Assembly (NCBI RefSeq): GCF_050003625.1
Contig: NC_134399.1
Coordinates: 39,758,671-39,822,670, forward strand
Direction: 5' to 3'
From: Haematobia irritans
Lineage: Eukaryota > Arthropoda > Insecta > Diptera > Muscidae
Length of the DNA stretch: 64,000 nucleotides
Shown here: piece after piece, positions 47,513-59,318 of the stretch
Numbering within the stretch: the stretch's first letter is position 1
Layout of the letters: every line of letters starts with the position of its first letter
Notes under the pieces: model-generated
What the model saw: only the letters and a program-made list of their open reading frames with translations
Told to the model about the DNA's origin: nothing
The model's database searches: none
Made by a program: the position numbers and the translations under genes

Positions 47513-47948
47513 TACACACACCGAAAAAAGTGAACTGTTTTATAGGAATAATGAACTGCCTCTTGCGAAAATTGTACTCCACATTTTGAAATTTCCAGAA
47601 AGATTTGTTAAAACCAGGAAAAGTTAATGCCACATTGTACTTTTTAACTGCAGTTCACAAAAATTAATCAAATAAGAAAATCATTGGCGCCAAATCATGA
47701 CCATTTTAATCATACGGTAGTTCATTTTTACTATTTTTTGGAATAGTACACAACTGTCTTCTGCTTTGGTTCGCTTTGAATTTACGTGTAGCCACTTTTA
47801 GTTCATAAAATGTTTAGGGCAGGAACATTTTATTGGGATGTGGAATATTTCGAAAAAATAATAAAATTTAACCACAAACAAATAATTTGTTTGCAATAAC
47901 AATAAGTTAAATTTAGAATTAATTTAACTAAGGACTTTTTTTGGTGTA
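47513..47948. mobile_element. MITE a relative, TA-flanked
   Basis: TA at 47513-47514 and 47947-47948 flanks a 432-bp element with ends CACACACCGAAAAAAGTGAA and complement CACCAAAAAAAGTCC. The inside has AATGAACTGCC and AAATGTTTAGGGC words. It has no coding frame. It is a likely Tc1/mariner-type MITE, diverged from the one at 39301. Confidence 0.7.
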
Positions 47949-48051
47949 GTCACAGTTGCCACAATTTTGTTTCGGAAAAAAAAGATGCTTGAAATTCGAT
48001 ACGTATATGTTGCAGCTACTTACTGACTTTGTTATGGACACTTATTATTAT

Positions 48052-49760
48052 TAGAGGTGTGCACTCACGTTCACGCACATTCACAACAGAAATATTTTAC
48101 TTACGCACGACATTTTTGGTACGATTCAAGCACACTAACGAAGAGGAAATCCGTATTCACACCCGAAAAATTTTTAAAGACTCACACTAATGCACACTCA
48201 CGATCAGCAATGTCGTGACTCACGAAAAATCTGGTGATTTTTAATTTCACCATTGAGTCATATGCACCCAGAAAAAAGTGACCCCTTCTTTAAGTTAAAA
48301 TGAACTCATTGTGAAGAAAGTTGAACTTCGTATAGCGCCAAAGACATTTTTATTTGTTTGAACGATGTGATTTTCGTAGAAATTAGGAATAATTTTTCAT
48401 TCATTTCGACAAATCTTACACATTTGTGGTAAAACTTTTACTTCATAATTAGAACTGCTTACCTTCGTTTTTAAATACAATTTTATTTATTTCTATAAGC
48501 AATTTTATCTTCAATAAAAGACATGTTTTATTAATATATTGAATATATTTATTAAGAATCAATAGCATCGAATCTCTTTGAAATATTAGTTTATTATTCC
48601 ACTATTTCCAATTTCCGTGTGATATTATCAACTGTAAAACGCACTTTTTCTTCTTCTTGTACTTTTCACTTTTAATAAGTTGCTGCCTAACGATTTTGTC
48701 CTCCTTTTACAATTTCAATACCTACAAATATAAAAAATCATAAAACATTTTTGTTGCAAAAGGTTAGCGTCACTGAATATTACCTGATAATTGAAGATTC
48801 CAAAATGAAGACAAATGAAAGGGTTGTTATTCTGCTGGTGTTTTCTTTCTTTATACTCTATCACGAACATTGATAGATTTATTAAAAAAAAACGAAAATT
48901 TTTCTCACTAATTTAAAATAACAAATATTTTATATATTTTATTTGTTATTTATTATATTATTTTACCATATTATTTTTTAACAATCTCTCCGTATACCAA
49001 AACAACGCGATTCCAACTAAAAAAACAACCGACGCGCAAATATATCGATTACACCCACGCGCAAACACATTGATTACGATGACAGGTATCGATTACAGGT
49101 AGACAATAGAAATTTAGGAAAATTTCCTATATTCTAACAAGTGTGTTTCCTTAAGTTTTGAAAGGATTGCATACTTCTTAGTACGAATAAACTAAAATAT
49201 TTTTCTATGCCAAGTGTTGTTCGTATGTATGAAAAACATTCTATTATAAAGGAAGTCGCAATTATCATTTTATAAGAAATTTTACTAATTTTGAGGAAAC
49301 TTGGTTTTAGTTCGGTTTTTGTTTATTTTTACGAATGCTTTGTTATCGGTGAATAAAATTTTCTTTTTCAGTAGTAAATTCTTATACCCAGCGAAGAAAA
49401 TAGTATGAGTAAAATTCCATGCCTTATTCTAGTTAATGAACTATTCCTAACTGCTTACAGTTTAGGATTTTTTTTACTGAAACGAGTAAATTTTATTATT
49501 TTTCACAAAAATTTACCTTAATGGAAATAAAATGGATAAACTATATTGATGAAAATTTTTTCCTTTAGTTTCGAAGGCACTTTTTTCTGGGTGTGTTACA
49601 GGTGAAGTTTTCTTTTGAGAGTGCGTAAGAGTTGAAAACCCTTCGTCGACGAGCATAATATGACATTCTTTATAAGATAAAGGGGCAATTCTAGAATTGT
49701 ATGAATAATTTACGTGAGGGACCTGATTGATTAAAATCTACTTGTAGTCGAGTCTGCATT
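48052..49760 (+). repeat. Repeat E copy, split by a long MITE
   Basis: It starts TAGAGGTGTGCAC like the copy at 16714, with ACGCACATTCACAACAG and GTGACTCACGAAAAATC. It is interrupted at 48262 by a TA-flanked element and resumes after 49598 with degraded text up to ACCTGATTGATTAAAATC (about 49721). Confidence 0.62.
48261..49598. mobile_element. Long (1.33 kb) TIR element of the CACCCAGAAAAAAGTG type
   Basis: TA (48261-48262, 49597-49598) flanks a 1334-bp element with inverted ends CACCCAGAAAAAAGTG. Its left interior (GTTGAACTTCGTATAG, CAAAGACATTTTTATTTG) is related to MITE a. It is long enough to have carried a transposase, but no frame over about 40 codons with recognisable motifs remains, so it is either a decayed element or a composite. 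Two degraded cis-like palindromic blocks (CGATTACACCCACGCGCAAA region near 49040-49080, ATCGATTACA repeated) are unusually GC-rich for the surroundings. Confidence 0.7.
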
Positions 49761-49813
49761 TGGAAATTTAAGTTTTGAAACAACTTTGATAGCAAATGTA
49801 GAAAAAAAACCTA

Positions 49814-51204
49814 AACAAGTATATGCGGCCGAATCTTATGTACCCTCCACCATGGATTGCGTAGAAACTTCTACGAAAGACTAACTAATTGGGTTGTGGT
49901 ATCTTAAAATTTCTTAAAATCGTTTTCTAAATTAGTTAGTCCATACGTGGTATATATTAGACAAAAAAGGTATGTGTAGGTAAGTCTACAAATAATTACG
50001 AATCGATATGGACTTTTTGTACGTAGAGAGCCAGAATTGAAATATAGGGGTCGCTTATATGGGGGCCATATACAATTATGAACTTGATATGGACCAATTT
50101 TTGTGTGATTGGGGATCGATTTATCTGAGGGTCATATATAACTATAGACTGATATGGACCTAGTTAAGCATGGTTGTTAACGACCATATACTAGCATAAT
50201 GTACCAAATTTCAACTCACTCGGATTATACGATTATGGACTGATATGGACCACTTTTGGCATGGTTGTTAAATATCATATACTACCACCACGTACCAAAT
50301 TTCAAGCAGATCGGATGAATTTTGCTTCTCCAAAAGGCACCGGAGGTCAAATCTGGGGATCGGTTTATATGGGAGCTATATATAATTATGGACTGATAGG
50401 AACCAAATCCTGCATGGTTGTTGGATACCATATACTAACATCACGTACCAAATTCCAACCGAATGGGAAGAATTTTGCTCTTCCAAGGGGCTCTGGAAGT
50501 CTAATCTGGGGATCGGTTTATATGGGGCCTATATATAATTATGGACCGATATCGGCCAATTTTTGCATGGGAGTTTGAGGCCATATATTAACACCACGTA
50601 CCAAATTTCAACTGAATCAGATGAATTTTGGTCTTCCAAGAGGTTCCGGAGGTCAATCTGGTGATCGGTTTATATGGGGGCTATATATAATTATGAACCG
50701 ATGTGGACCAATTTTTGCATGGTTGTTAGAGACCATATACTAACACCATGTACCAAATTTCAGCCGGATCGGATGAAATTTGCTTCTCTTAGAGGCCTCG
50801 CAAGCCAAATCGGGGGATCGGTTTATATGGGGGCTATATATAACTATGGACCGATGTGGACCAATTTTTGCATGGTTGTTAGAGACCATATACTAACACC
50901 ATGTACCAAATTTCAGCCGGATCGGATGAAATTTGGTTCTCTTAGAGGCCTCGCAAGCCAAATTTTGGGGTCCGTTTATATGGGGGCTATACGTAAAAGT
51001 GGACCGATATGGCCCATTTGCAATACCATCCGACCTACATCAATAACAATTACTTGTGCCAAGTTTCAAGTCGATAGCTTGTTTCGTTCGGAAGTTAGCG
51101 TGATTTCAACAGACGGACGGACGGACGGACGGACGGACGGACATGCTCAGATCGACTCAGACAAAGTTAATATACCCCCCATCCTATGGTGGTGGGTATA
51201 AAAA
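49814..51204 (+). repeat. Family A element, no 29-bp array
   Basis: Head AACAAGTATATGCGGCCG (a short GGCC palindrome deleted), CACCATGGATTGCG subtype, leader, about six 153-bp units, (GGAC)n at 51113-51140, shortened core, and stem GGTGGTGGGTATAAAAA. Layout and subtype match the copy at 32148. Confidence 0.9.
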
Positions 51205-51700
51205 TGGGGGTCGCTTATATGTGGGCTATATAAAATTATGAACTTGATATAGACCAATTTTTCTGTGATTGGGGATCGATTTTTCTGAGGGCTATATATA
51301 ATTATAGACCAATATGGACCTAATTAGGCATGGTTGTTAACGGCCATATACTAGCACAATGTACCAAATTTCAACTGATTCGGATGAATTTGGTTTATAT
51401 GGGGGCTATATATGATTATGGACTGATATAGACCACTTTTGGCATGGCTGTTAAATATCGTATACTACCACCACGTACCAAATTTCAACCAGATCGGATG
51501 AATTTTGCTTCTCCAAAAGTCACCGGAGGTCAAATCTGGAGATCGTTTTATATGGGGGCTATATATAATTATGGACTGATATGAACCAATTCCTGCATGG
51601 TTGTTGGATACCATATACTAACATCACGTACCAAATTTCAACCGAATCGGATAAATTTTGCTCTTCCAAGGGGCTACGGAGGTCAAATCTGGGGATCGGT
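51205..51700 (+). repeat. Family A unit array, both ends missing
   Basis: Directly after the stem of the previous copy, the leader/units restart at GGGGTCGCTTATATGTGG, equivalent to position 50045 of that copy. About three units follow before retroposon D begins at 51701. This direct juxtaposition is another head-to-tail arrangement. Confidence 0.85.
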
Positions 51701-52033
51701 ACCTTGTTGTACACTTGAACCTACCGAAAAAAGGAAGGTTAAAGTGTGGCTCACCTTGGGTTTATTGAACTGCCTGAATTTATTCTGATAATTGGTTGAT
51801 AGTTTTGCTGCAAGTAGTAGAGGATGCTGATGAGGAATGTGGTAATTCCGAAACGTGTGTCCATCCAACCATCTTGCAGTCTATAGGGCTTTGCCCAAAT
51901 AAATTTGAATAATATTCTTTTCCTCTGTTGGTTAAGCTACACTTGTAGTTTAGTCAATGCATGGTTTTAAGCTAAAATAAAAAAACAACAACAATGCTTA
52001 AAGAACAAAACCAACAATAACAAAACAAAACGA
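51701..52033 (+). mobile_element. Retroposon D copy with longest 3' tail
   Basis: The 5' part has TGAACCTACCG...GGAAGGTTAAAGTGTG, then the shared body (TTTATTCTGATAATTGGTTG, GGTAATTCCGAAACG) and a long A/CAA-rich tail to AACAAAACAAAACG. It separates family A units (left) from a 29-bp array (right). No clear TSD was found. Confidence 0.7.
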
Positions 52034-53145
52034 ATGAAATAAAATTTTGACAAAATTTTCTATAGAAATAAAATTTTGAAAATTTTTTCTTTAGAAATAA
52101 AAATTTTAACAAAATTTTCTATAGAAATAAAAATTTTAACAAAATTTTCTATAGAAATAAAATTTTGACAAAATTTTCTATAGAAATAAAATTTTGGTAG
52201 ATTATTTGTGGCTCGAGTGGCAACCATGATTCTGAACCGATATGGACCAATTTTTGTGTGATTGGGGATCGGCTATATATAACTATAGACCGATATGTAC
52301 CAATTTTAGTATGGTTGATAGCGGCCATATACTAACACCACGTTCCAAATTTGAACCAGATCGGATGAATTTTGCTCCTCCAGGGGGCTCCGGAGGTCAA
52401 ATGTAGGGATCAGTTTATATGGGGGCTATATATAATTATGAACCGATATGGACCATTTTTGGCATGGTTGTCAGCGGCCATATACTTACATCACGTTCCA
52501 AATTTGAACCGGATCGGATGAATTTTGCTCCTCCAAGAGGCTCCGGAGGTTAAATCTGGAGAACGGTTTATATGGGAGCTATATATAATTATGAACCGAT
52601 ATAGAACAATTTTTGCATGGTTGTATACCAACATCATTTACCAAATTTCAGCCGGATCGGATGGAATTTGCTTCTCTTTGAGGCTCCGCAAGCCAAATCT
52701 GGAGATCGGTTTATATGGTGGCTATATATAATTATGGACCGATGTGGACCAATCTTTGCACGGTTGTTAGAGACCATATACCAATGCCATGTACCAAATT
52801 TCAGCCGCATCGGATGAAATATGCTTCTCTTAGAGGCTCCGCAATCCAAATCTGAGAGTCCGTTTATATGGGGGCTATACATAAAAGTGGACCGATATGG
52901 CCCATTTGCAATACCATCTGACCTACGTCAATAACAACTACTTGTGACAAATTTCAAGTCGATAGCTTGTTTCGTTTGGAAGTTAGAGTGATTTCAACAG
53001 ACGGACGGACATGCTCAGATCGACTCAGAATTTCACCACGACCCAGAATATATACTTTATGGGGTCTTAGAGCAATATTTCGATGTGTTACAAACGGAAT
53101 GACAAAGTTAATACACCCCCATCCTATGGTGGAGGGTATAAAAAG
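52034..53145 (+). repeat. Family A element, head missing
   Basis: 29-bp array (52034-52200), GGCTCGAGTGGCAACCATGA, about five units, a reduced GGAC run (53000-53010), core and complete stem ending GGAGGGTATAAAAA. Confidence 0.9.
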
Positions 53146-53371
53146 ATTTAACATTCTATCTGTGTCGAATTTGATCCAAATCGGTTCATATTTAGAAAAA
53201 GCGCCATATATTCTTCCGATTTAGACAAAACTGGCACAACGTCAGCGAAAATGTCCCCGATAATTTCCACAGAAGATTCAGATAAGGTTCCGCCTGTGTA
53301 AATGTTGCTCGATGTGGCCAAATATTGTCACAAACTCCATAAGCGACCACCTATCTTAGTGAAATTTACAC
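53146..53371 (-). repeat. Diverged family C-like units
   Basis: AAATCGGTTCATATTTAGAA and CCATATATTCTTCCGATTTA are recognisable C-type unit words on the minus strand. The rest is decayed. No core or stem. Confidence 0.5.
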
Positions 53372-53744
53372 TGAAAAAAACCACCAAGAAGAAAACATTT
53401 AGTTATTTTTAGAAATTGTTTAATATTTTAAGAAAATTTTAATTAGACAGTATTACAAACGCTGATATCGCGCCGATATCACAAAAATATGTAAATATTT
53501 TTCGACAAATTCAACAAAATTTATTAGACATAATTAATTTTTTTCACTTGTTAAAGAAAATTTTGTAGTTTGAAAGAAAAAATTGGAGTCCAAAATTGCA
53601 AGAATGTCTTTAGTGACACACGAAGTTCATGATGGGCACATTTGTAATAAAATTTACAAATTTATAGAAATAATGAAATATTTTGTGAGAAGTACGAATT
53701 TAGTAAAACTTTTTACTTCATTTGTGTACAATTTTAAAGAAATG
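53372..53744 (-). mobile_element. MITE a, one end only
   Basis: TACACTGAAAAAAACCACCA at 53371 is a MITE end. The interior shares GTGATATCGGCG-type and CACGAAGTTCATGATGGGCA words with the MITE at 39301 (inverted). The second end is missing and the sequence merges into family C units near 53745. Confidence 0.65.
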
Positions 53745-54562
53745 AGGCCTGTATGGTCAAACATACGGTTATTAGGGGCGAATTTTTCAAAATCGGGTGA
53801 TACATATATGGGAGCTATATCTACATCTGAACCGATTTCGATGAAATTTTGCACATATAGTTAGTACTATAGGGGACTGGATCAAGCCAACTTTTAGTAA
53901 GATCGGTTGGTAAATAAGGGTTTTATGGCCAAATTTAGAAAAATCGGGCGGTACATATATATGGGAGCTATAGCTAAATCTGAACCGATTCCAATGTTTT
54001 TTTTTTCACATATGGTAAGTGCTATAGAAGACTACATTTAGCCAAATTTGAGTAAGATCGGTTGATAAATAGGGGTTTTATGGCTAAATTTAGAAAAATC
54101 GGGCGATACATATATATGAGAGCTATATCTAAATCTGAACCGATTTGGATGAAATTTTGCAGACTTGAAGGGCGAATACCTTTTGCCAAATTTGGTGACG
54201 ATCCGTTTGAAAAAAAGCGCAACGTGACCCATTTGTCGAAGTCGGGCGATACATATATATGGGAGCTATATCTAAATTTGATCCGATTTCTTCCAAATTC
54301 AATAGCGTTCGTCCTTGTGCCCAAAACACTCTCTGTACTAAATTTCATCAAAATCGGTTAATAATTGCGATCGGAATCCTGTGAACAACAAATACATGGA
54401 CAGACGGACGGACACCAAGCGCTAGATCGACTCAGGAGGTGATCCTGACTCGATCGGTATATATTTTATGGGGTCTAAAATCAATATTTCTGGTAGTCAC
54501 ATTTTTTGGCCGATCAAACTTATTATACCCTGACGACTATGTGGTTTAGGGTATAAAAACAA
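53745..54562 (+). repeat. Family C element, head missing (reference copy)
   Basis: About four central units (ATATATGGGAGCTATATCTA, AATCTGAACCGATT, AAATTTGG(T)GACGATCCGTT) lead to the 3' unique part (TTGCGATCGGAATCCTGTGA), GGAC run (54399-54410), core with an imperfect hairpin (GATCGACTCAGGAGG...), AATATTTCTGGTAGTCACAT, and terminal stem ACCCTGACGACTATGTGGTT...GGGTATA ending near 54560. Confidence 0.87.
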
Positions 54563-55452
54563 ATATTTATAACGGTTCCTCACATTCTTAGACAAAGAGA
54601 GAGCATACACAATTTTTTTTGCCGCTCTTATCGCAGGACGTCATATATTAAAGAAATTATAGAGACTTAAACTTACCCGCACAATTGTGCGTACACGGTC
54701 GGAAAGGGATAATAATTCCATGAACTAAGATAAAGTTAAATTGGCTTCAGTGAAATAGAGAGTTTACTTTTTTTGTGAGTAGTCAATATATTTGTGAAAT
54801 CACCACTGCTAAATTGTCATATACCTCTAGTACATGTGTATCACCGGATAAATCATAAATTGACTTTTGTGTAATAAATAAAATGACTTTAGCTTTATTT
54901 TTCCCACAGTTTTTACTTAATTGTGTTACGTTTCAGGGCATTAGCCGATTTAAATTTAAAGTCTAGAGATATTGTAGAAGATTAAAAATAGTTCTACAAA
55001 TCGGTTCTGATTTAAATATTTGTATATTTGAATGTAAACCTTTATATACTTCCCAACAAATTTTAAGGAATTAAGATGGTATCAAAAATGTTGGTGTACA
55101 TAGTTTTGAAGGGTATAATATAGTCGGCCCCGCCCGACTTTAGACTTTACTAACGTGTTTTTTTTTTCAAAAAATTGCGAATTGGAATAGTGCTAACAAC
55201 ATGAACAGATGAACAGACGGACATATATGAAGTGTTCTATCGACTCAGGAGGTTATTCTGAGTCGATAAAACCAATATATTTGGTAGGTAAACTTTCTGT
55301 AGATCAAACCTAACCACTATGTGCTTTAGGGTATAATGAATATTTCTATCGATTATTTAGAATTTTTATGTCATAAAGGCCAGTTGTAGAGTTTCATAAA
55401 CTCTATGATATGAAAAAGTCCATAATTTTACAAATATATACAAATTGATAAT
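54563..55452. other. Unique DNA with an orphan B head and a C core
   Basis: A family B head lies on the minus strand at about 55108-55161 (GGGTATAATATAGTCGGCCC, CGCCCGACTTTAGACTTTAC), with a leader of a third subtype back to about 54950. A family C 3' end fragment lies at 55196-55336 on the plus strand (ACAGACGGACAT, CTATCGACTCAGG...CTGAGTCGAT, CCTAACCACTATGTGCTTTA, GGGTATAA). No gene is seen. Confidence 0.65.
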
Positions 55453-55644
55453 TTACTTTTTGTGTATACGGTGGTAAACCTCCAGACCCCTTAGCTGGGG
55501 CCATCCACACATTATAGGGAGTCTTATCTTACATGTACTGCGATTAAGTTCCCTTACTCTTGCCACAACATCCTTTTTCACTTCTCTTACACCACACCTA
55601 TCCCAAATGACAATGTGATGTGTGCTAAATCCTTCATTGTTCAT
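55453..55644 (-). CDS. Unrecognised 63-residue open frame
   Basis: An ATG-initiated frame in unique DNA with a globular-like composition: mixed charged and hydrophobic residues, two Cys, a WDRCGVREVKKDVVARVREL amphipathic stretch, and ending VYHRIHKK. No domain or family is recognised. There is no evidence of introns, conservation or expression. By length alone it is within the range of chance frames, but its low repeat content and balanced codons make it worth recording. Confidence 0.18.
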   Translation of the reverse strand: MNNEGFSTHHIVIWDRCGVREVKKDVVARVRELNRSTCKIRLPIMCGWPQLRGLEVYHRIHKK

Positions 55645-56635
55645 TCTCCGTGTTCTCAGTTGCTACAAATCATAGTTTCGAACTGCAAAAAAAAGAACAA
55701 AACACGAAAAAAAACTTATTTTTCCTTACATTGGAGCAAGTGTAGCAATTGTTTTTATTTCAAAGCTCTTCAGTGTTTGCCAACTGCTGAACTGGTAGAA
55801 TTTCTGCTATAGTTTTGTGGTGTCTCATCTGTGTCAAAACATGTACCCACCACAAACTCAAATTGAAATTCAAAGGACTCAATGGAATTTCTTTGTTTCT
55901 TGGTCTTTTTTATCTTGATGATGGGTGTGTGCAAAGTTTTTGTTTTGCTTTATTTTTTTCCCCTCCGTGGTTAACGAATTCCGAGATTTCTTGAATGGGC
56001 AGAAACACCAACAAATATCTGTCACCCAAGGTCGTGTCAAATTGCTGTTCATTTAGTTGAATAGTATGTAGGCAAAATGGCAAGAGACTGGTGTGCACTA
56101 TTCGAAAGTGTTCATGAAAGGTTTCATTTGATTCGACGACATACATACTCGTATGTAGAGTGGGAGAGAGAGAGAAATGTTTGAAATCCTGAATTTTAAA
56201 TTAGATTAGTTTCGAAAACCAGTTGGCATGAAAACAGAGCCTAAATAAAATTTCTTTTGAATGCAAATCCTGCAAAGAATTCACTTTGGTATTCTTTATG
56301 CTCCGAGTGATAGAATGTGCTCTATTATTTTTGCTAATACTAAAAAAAAAGCAAAAGTATGGTAGGAGGTTTAGTACATAAATGAAAGATTTGATTTGGA
56401 AAAATAAACGACTTGGGCTTCATTAAAGATAAAATGTTTGAATTTGTATACAGTTCATTTTCAAGGACATGTTTCAGAGATTACTCACGTTCAGGTTTTT
56501 TCAATGCGATTCTTGTTATGATCGAATTTATGTGTAAAATTATCGCGCAAAGATAATTTTAACGAACATCGTTGATATAAAATTTCTCTGGGAGAAAATA
56601 TTTTTTTGTTTGTGTGAATATCACAGATTTGGCAG
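55645..56635. other. Unique region, no recognised gene
   Basis: GA run near 56162-56176. 55830-56160 is open on the minus strand for short frames without recognisable similarity. The stretch 56440-56635 has nothing notable and ends at a T run before a family A stem. Confidence 0.4.
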
Positions 56636-56884
56636 AATTTTTATACTCCTACCATAGGAGGGGCGTTTACTAACTTTCTCATTTTGTTTTTAAGCTATCG
56701 AAATATTGTTTATAGACCCCATAAAGTATAGATATTCTTGGTCGTGGTGAAACTCTGAGTCGATTTAGGGTTGTCCGTCCCACCGACCATCTCTTAAAGT
56801 CACGCTAATTTCCGAACGAAACAAGCCATCGGCTTGAAACCAAGTTCAAATATGTCAGTCATATGGTATTGCAAATGGGCCATA
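56636..56884 (-). repeat. Family A 3' end, interrupted by a SINE
   Basis: Old copy on the minus strand: stem TATACTCCTACCATAGGAGG, GTTTTTAAGCTATCGAAATA, core with TATAGATATTC, a short GTCC (56777), CACGCTAATTTCCGAACGAA, then GCAAATGGGCCATAA where a SINE tail begins. In intact copies CATATCGG follows. Confidence 0.82.
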
Positions 56885-57165
56885 AGTTAGGTTAGGTATA
56901 GTGGCAGCCCGATATTTCAGGCTCACTTAGGCTACTCAGTCCATTGTGATACCACAGTGGTGAACTTCTCTCATATCACTGAGTGTTCCCGATTCCATGT
57001 TAAGCTCAATGACAAGGGACCTCCTTTTTGTAGCCAAGTCCGAACGGCGTTCCACATTACGGTGAAACCACTTAAAGAAGCAGCGGAACACTCAGAAATA
57101 TCACCATTATTACTGAGAGGGGGCAATCCACCGCTGAAAAATATTTTAGTGTTCGTTCGAAACTG
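56885..57165 (-). mobile_element. SINE without its tRNA-like head
   Basis: Tail complement GTTAGGTTAGGTATAGTGGC, then the central domain (GAACGGCGTTCCACATTACG / GGTGAAACCACTTAAAGAAG) is readable to TTTTAGTGTTCGTTCGA, where the tRNA-like head should follow but does not. It is 5'-truncated and more diverged than the other copies. Confidence 0.82.
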
Positions 57166-57376
57166 GGGTTTTGTGAATCCCGTGTCCATGCATAAACGTC
57201 GGCCCTGGTTGACGATATGGGCGTTATGTTCTCTAAATTCATTTCCCTACACCGAAAGAATTCTCTTCGTTAATTTTACGAAGAATTCTTCATTAACTAT
57301 TCTTCGAGAATTCTTCATTAAAACAAAGAAATTTTCATTCATTTTCGTAAATTTTACGAAGAACATTTTACAAATA

Positions 57377-58677
57377 ATGGGTGATACGGTTAAAATTTGG
57401 TCAAGATACACTTGACGTGTTTCTTTCCATTTTGTATTTAAAAAACCTGAACACCCCTCATTTTGAAGGTGTGTGTGTGTAGAATGTTGCTCCTATTTTG
57501 ATTTTGGAATTCACTCTTCAGTTGTCAAAATGCCGTCCAAGCAAGAAGAGCAGCGTATCAAAATTTTGCTCGCGCATCGCGAAAATCCGAGCTACTCGCA
57601 CGCAAAGCTGGCAAAATCGCTAAAAGTTGCCAAATCAACCGTTACAAATGTAATTAAAGTGTTTGGGGAACGTTTGTCAACAGCCAGGAAGTCTGGATCG
57701 GGGGGAAATCGAAAACCGGAAGCCGCTGAGACGACAAAGAGAGTTGCCGGTAGTTTCAAGTGAAACCCTAACCTCTCTCTCCGAGATGCCGCAAATAAGC
57801 TGGGTGTATCGTCTACAACCGTGCATCGAGTCAAAAAACGAGCCGGACTATCGACTTACAAGAAGGTAGTGACTCCAAATCGCGATAATAAACAAAATAC
57901 GACGGCCAAAGCGCGATCCCGGAGGCTGTACACGACGATGCTGACGAAGTTTGACTGCGTGGTAATGGACGACGAAACCTACGTCAAAGCCGACTATAAA
58001 CAGCTTCCGGGACAGGAGTTTTATACGGCAAAAGGAAGGGGAAAGTTAGCTGATATTTTCAAGCACATAAAACTGTCAAAGTTCGCAAAGAAATATCTGG
58101 TTTGGCAAGCCATCTGTACCTGTGGCTTGAAAAGCAGCATTTTCATAGCTTCCGGGACTGTCAACCAAGAAATTTACGTGAAAGAGTGTTTGAATAAACG
58201 TCTGCTGCCTTTCCTGAAGAAACACGGTTGTTCCGTACTGTTTTGGACGGATTTGGAATCTTGCCATTACGGTAAAAACGGCCATGGAGTGGTACGCCGC
58301 CAACAACGTGCAGGTGGTTCCCAAGGACAAGAACCCTCCCAACACGCCAGAGCTCCGCCCAATTGAGAAATACTGGGCTATTGTCAAGCGGAACCTAAAG
58401 AAGACCAAAAAAAAAACTGCTAAGGACGAGCAGCAGTTCAAGGCAAACTGGCTTTCTGCGGCGAAGAAGGTGGACAAGGTGGCTGTACAAAATCTGATGG
58501 CAGGTGTCAAGCGTGAGGCCCGGCATTCGGATTTGGAAAAGCGAAAGCCTAACTGAATATTTTTCCTGAATTTTATACTAATTGAACTTGAAAAAGAAAT
58601 TTAATTTGATTTTTTAAATAAACGATTTCACCGATTTGCACGCGTTTTCCCTTGACCAAATTTTGACCCGTACCCTT
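57377..58677 (+). mobile_element. Tc1/mariner DD37E (ITmD37E-like) transposon, complete ends
   Basis: TA at 57375-57376 and 58678-58679 flanks 1301 bp. The left TIR contains GGGTGATACGGTTAAAATTT and the right, complemented, GGGTACGGGTCAAAATTT. Both continue GGTCAAG. The two-base gap in the right TIR is private to this copy, because the solo end at 8546 has GGGTGATACGG. The element encodes one transposase (57530-58556) and is otherwise non-coding. It inserted into an ACGAA-type MITE. Confidence 0.9.
57530..58556 (+). pseudogene. DD37E transposase, one nonsense codon and one frameshift
   Basis: The family is a cut-and-paste transposase of about 340 residues, and this copy spans 341 codons once the breaks are allowed for. 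Start MPSKQEEQRI at 57530. An N-terminal helix-turn-helix (SHAKLAKSLKVAKSTVTNVI) and a second DNA-binding half with RDAANKLGVSSTTVHRVKK follow. Catalytic residues: first Asp in VVMDDETYVKADY, second Asp in VLFWTDLESCHYGK, then Glu in NPPNTPELRPIEKYW. There are 37 residues between the last two, so the signature is DD37E, as in ITmD37E elements described from mosquitoes. Breaks: an in-frame TGA at 57761-57763 (explicable as CGA to TGA) and one extra A in the run at 58274-58278. All three acidic residues survive, so inactivation looks recent. Confidence 0.9.
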
Positions 58678-58864
58678 TATATGAAACGTCTACGAAATAT
58701 TTTACATTAATTTTTTTTCATAAAAATTTCGTACTTTTAACGAATTTTTCTTCAAATTTCATTACTTTTGTGAAGAAGTTTTTACGAATTTATGATTATA
58801 TTACGAAACATTCTGCGTTAACATTTCTTAACAAAAGTACGAAACAAACTTCTCAATTGGGTGG

Positions 58865-59318
58865 TAGCGCGCTATGAAGCAATAAAACTAAAAATTATTC
58901 AAAAACTTAAGATGTAATGAAGTGATGACATTTTTCACACTTGTTACTACAACCAAATGCACTTTCGACTATAAATTTTTTTTTGTAAAAGTTCGAAAAT
59001 TTTTGAAAAAGTACGAAAAGTTTTTCATAAAAAGTACGAAATATTTTCATAAAAAGAACGAAAAAGTACGAACATTTTTCATAAAAACTACATAAGTTTT
59101 TCATAAAAAGTACGAAATTGTGTCATAAAAAGTACAAAAGATTCTTAATAAAAAGTACGAATTGTTGTCTTACAAACTACGAACAATTTGGAAGAACTTT
59201 TCTTCGTAAAAAGTACGATATACTTCGTACTTTTAATGAAAAGTTTCTCTGGTAGTAAAACAATGACAAATTTCGTACTTTTAACGAAATTTTTCGTTCT
59301 TTTTACGAAGAAAATTGT
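58865..59318. repeat. ACGAA-rich minisatellite-like stretch and MITE end
   Basis: From about 58985 the sequence is irregular copies of TTTTTCATAAAAAGTACGAA. It ends in TTTTTACGAAGAAAATTGTT and TGGTG before TA (59325-59326), a MITE right end (complement CACCAAACAATTTTC). The left end was not found. Frames on the minus strand are products of the repeat. The first ~100 bp are unassigned. Confidence 0.6.

Larger units (their letters stand above)
57250..58864. mobile_element. ACGAA-type MITE carrying a nested DD37E transposon
   Basis: Left end CACCGAAAGAATTCTC after TA (57248-57249). Probable right end ...CTTCTCAATTGGGTGG before TA (58865-58866). The inside on both sides of the nested element is built of TTACGAAGAA / TTCGTAAATTT words, like 23240-23521. 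Without the insertion it would be about 315 bp. The outer ends match only partly, so the boundary is moderately certain. Confidence 0.55.

Noticed and set aside
58076..58510. Minus-strand 144-residue frame
   Set aside because: It is the antisense shadow of the DD37E transposase.
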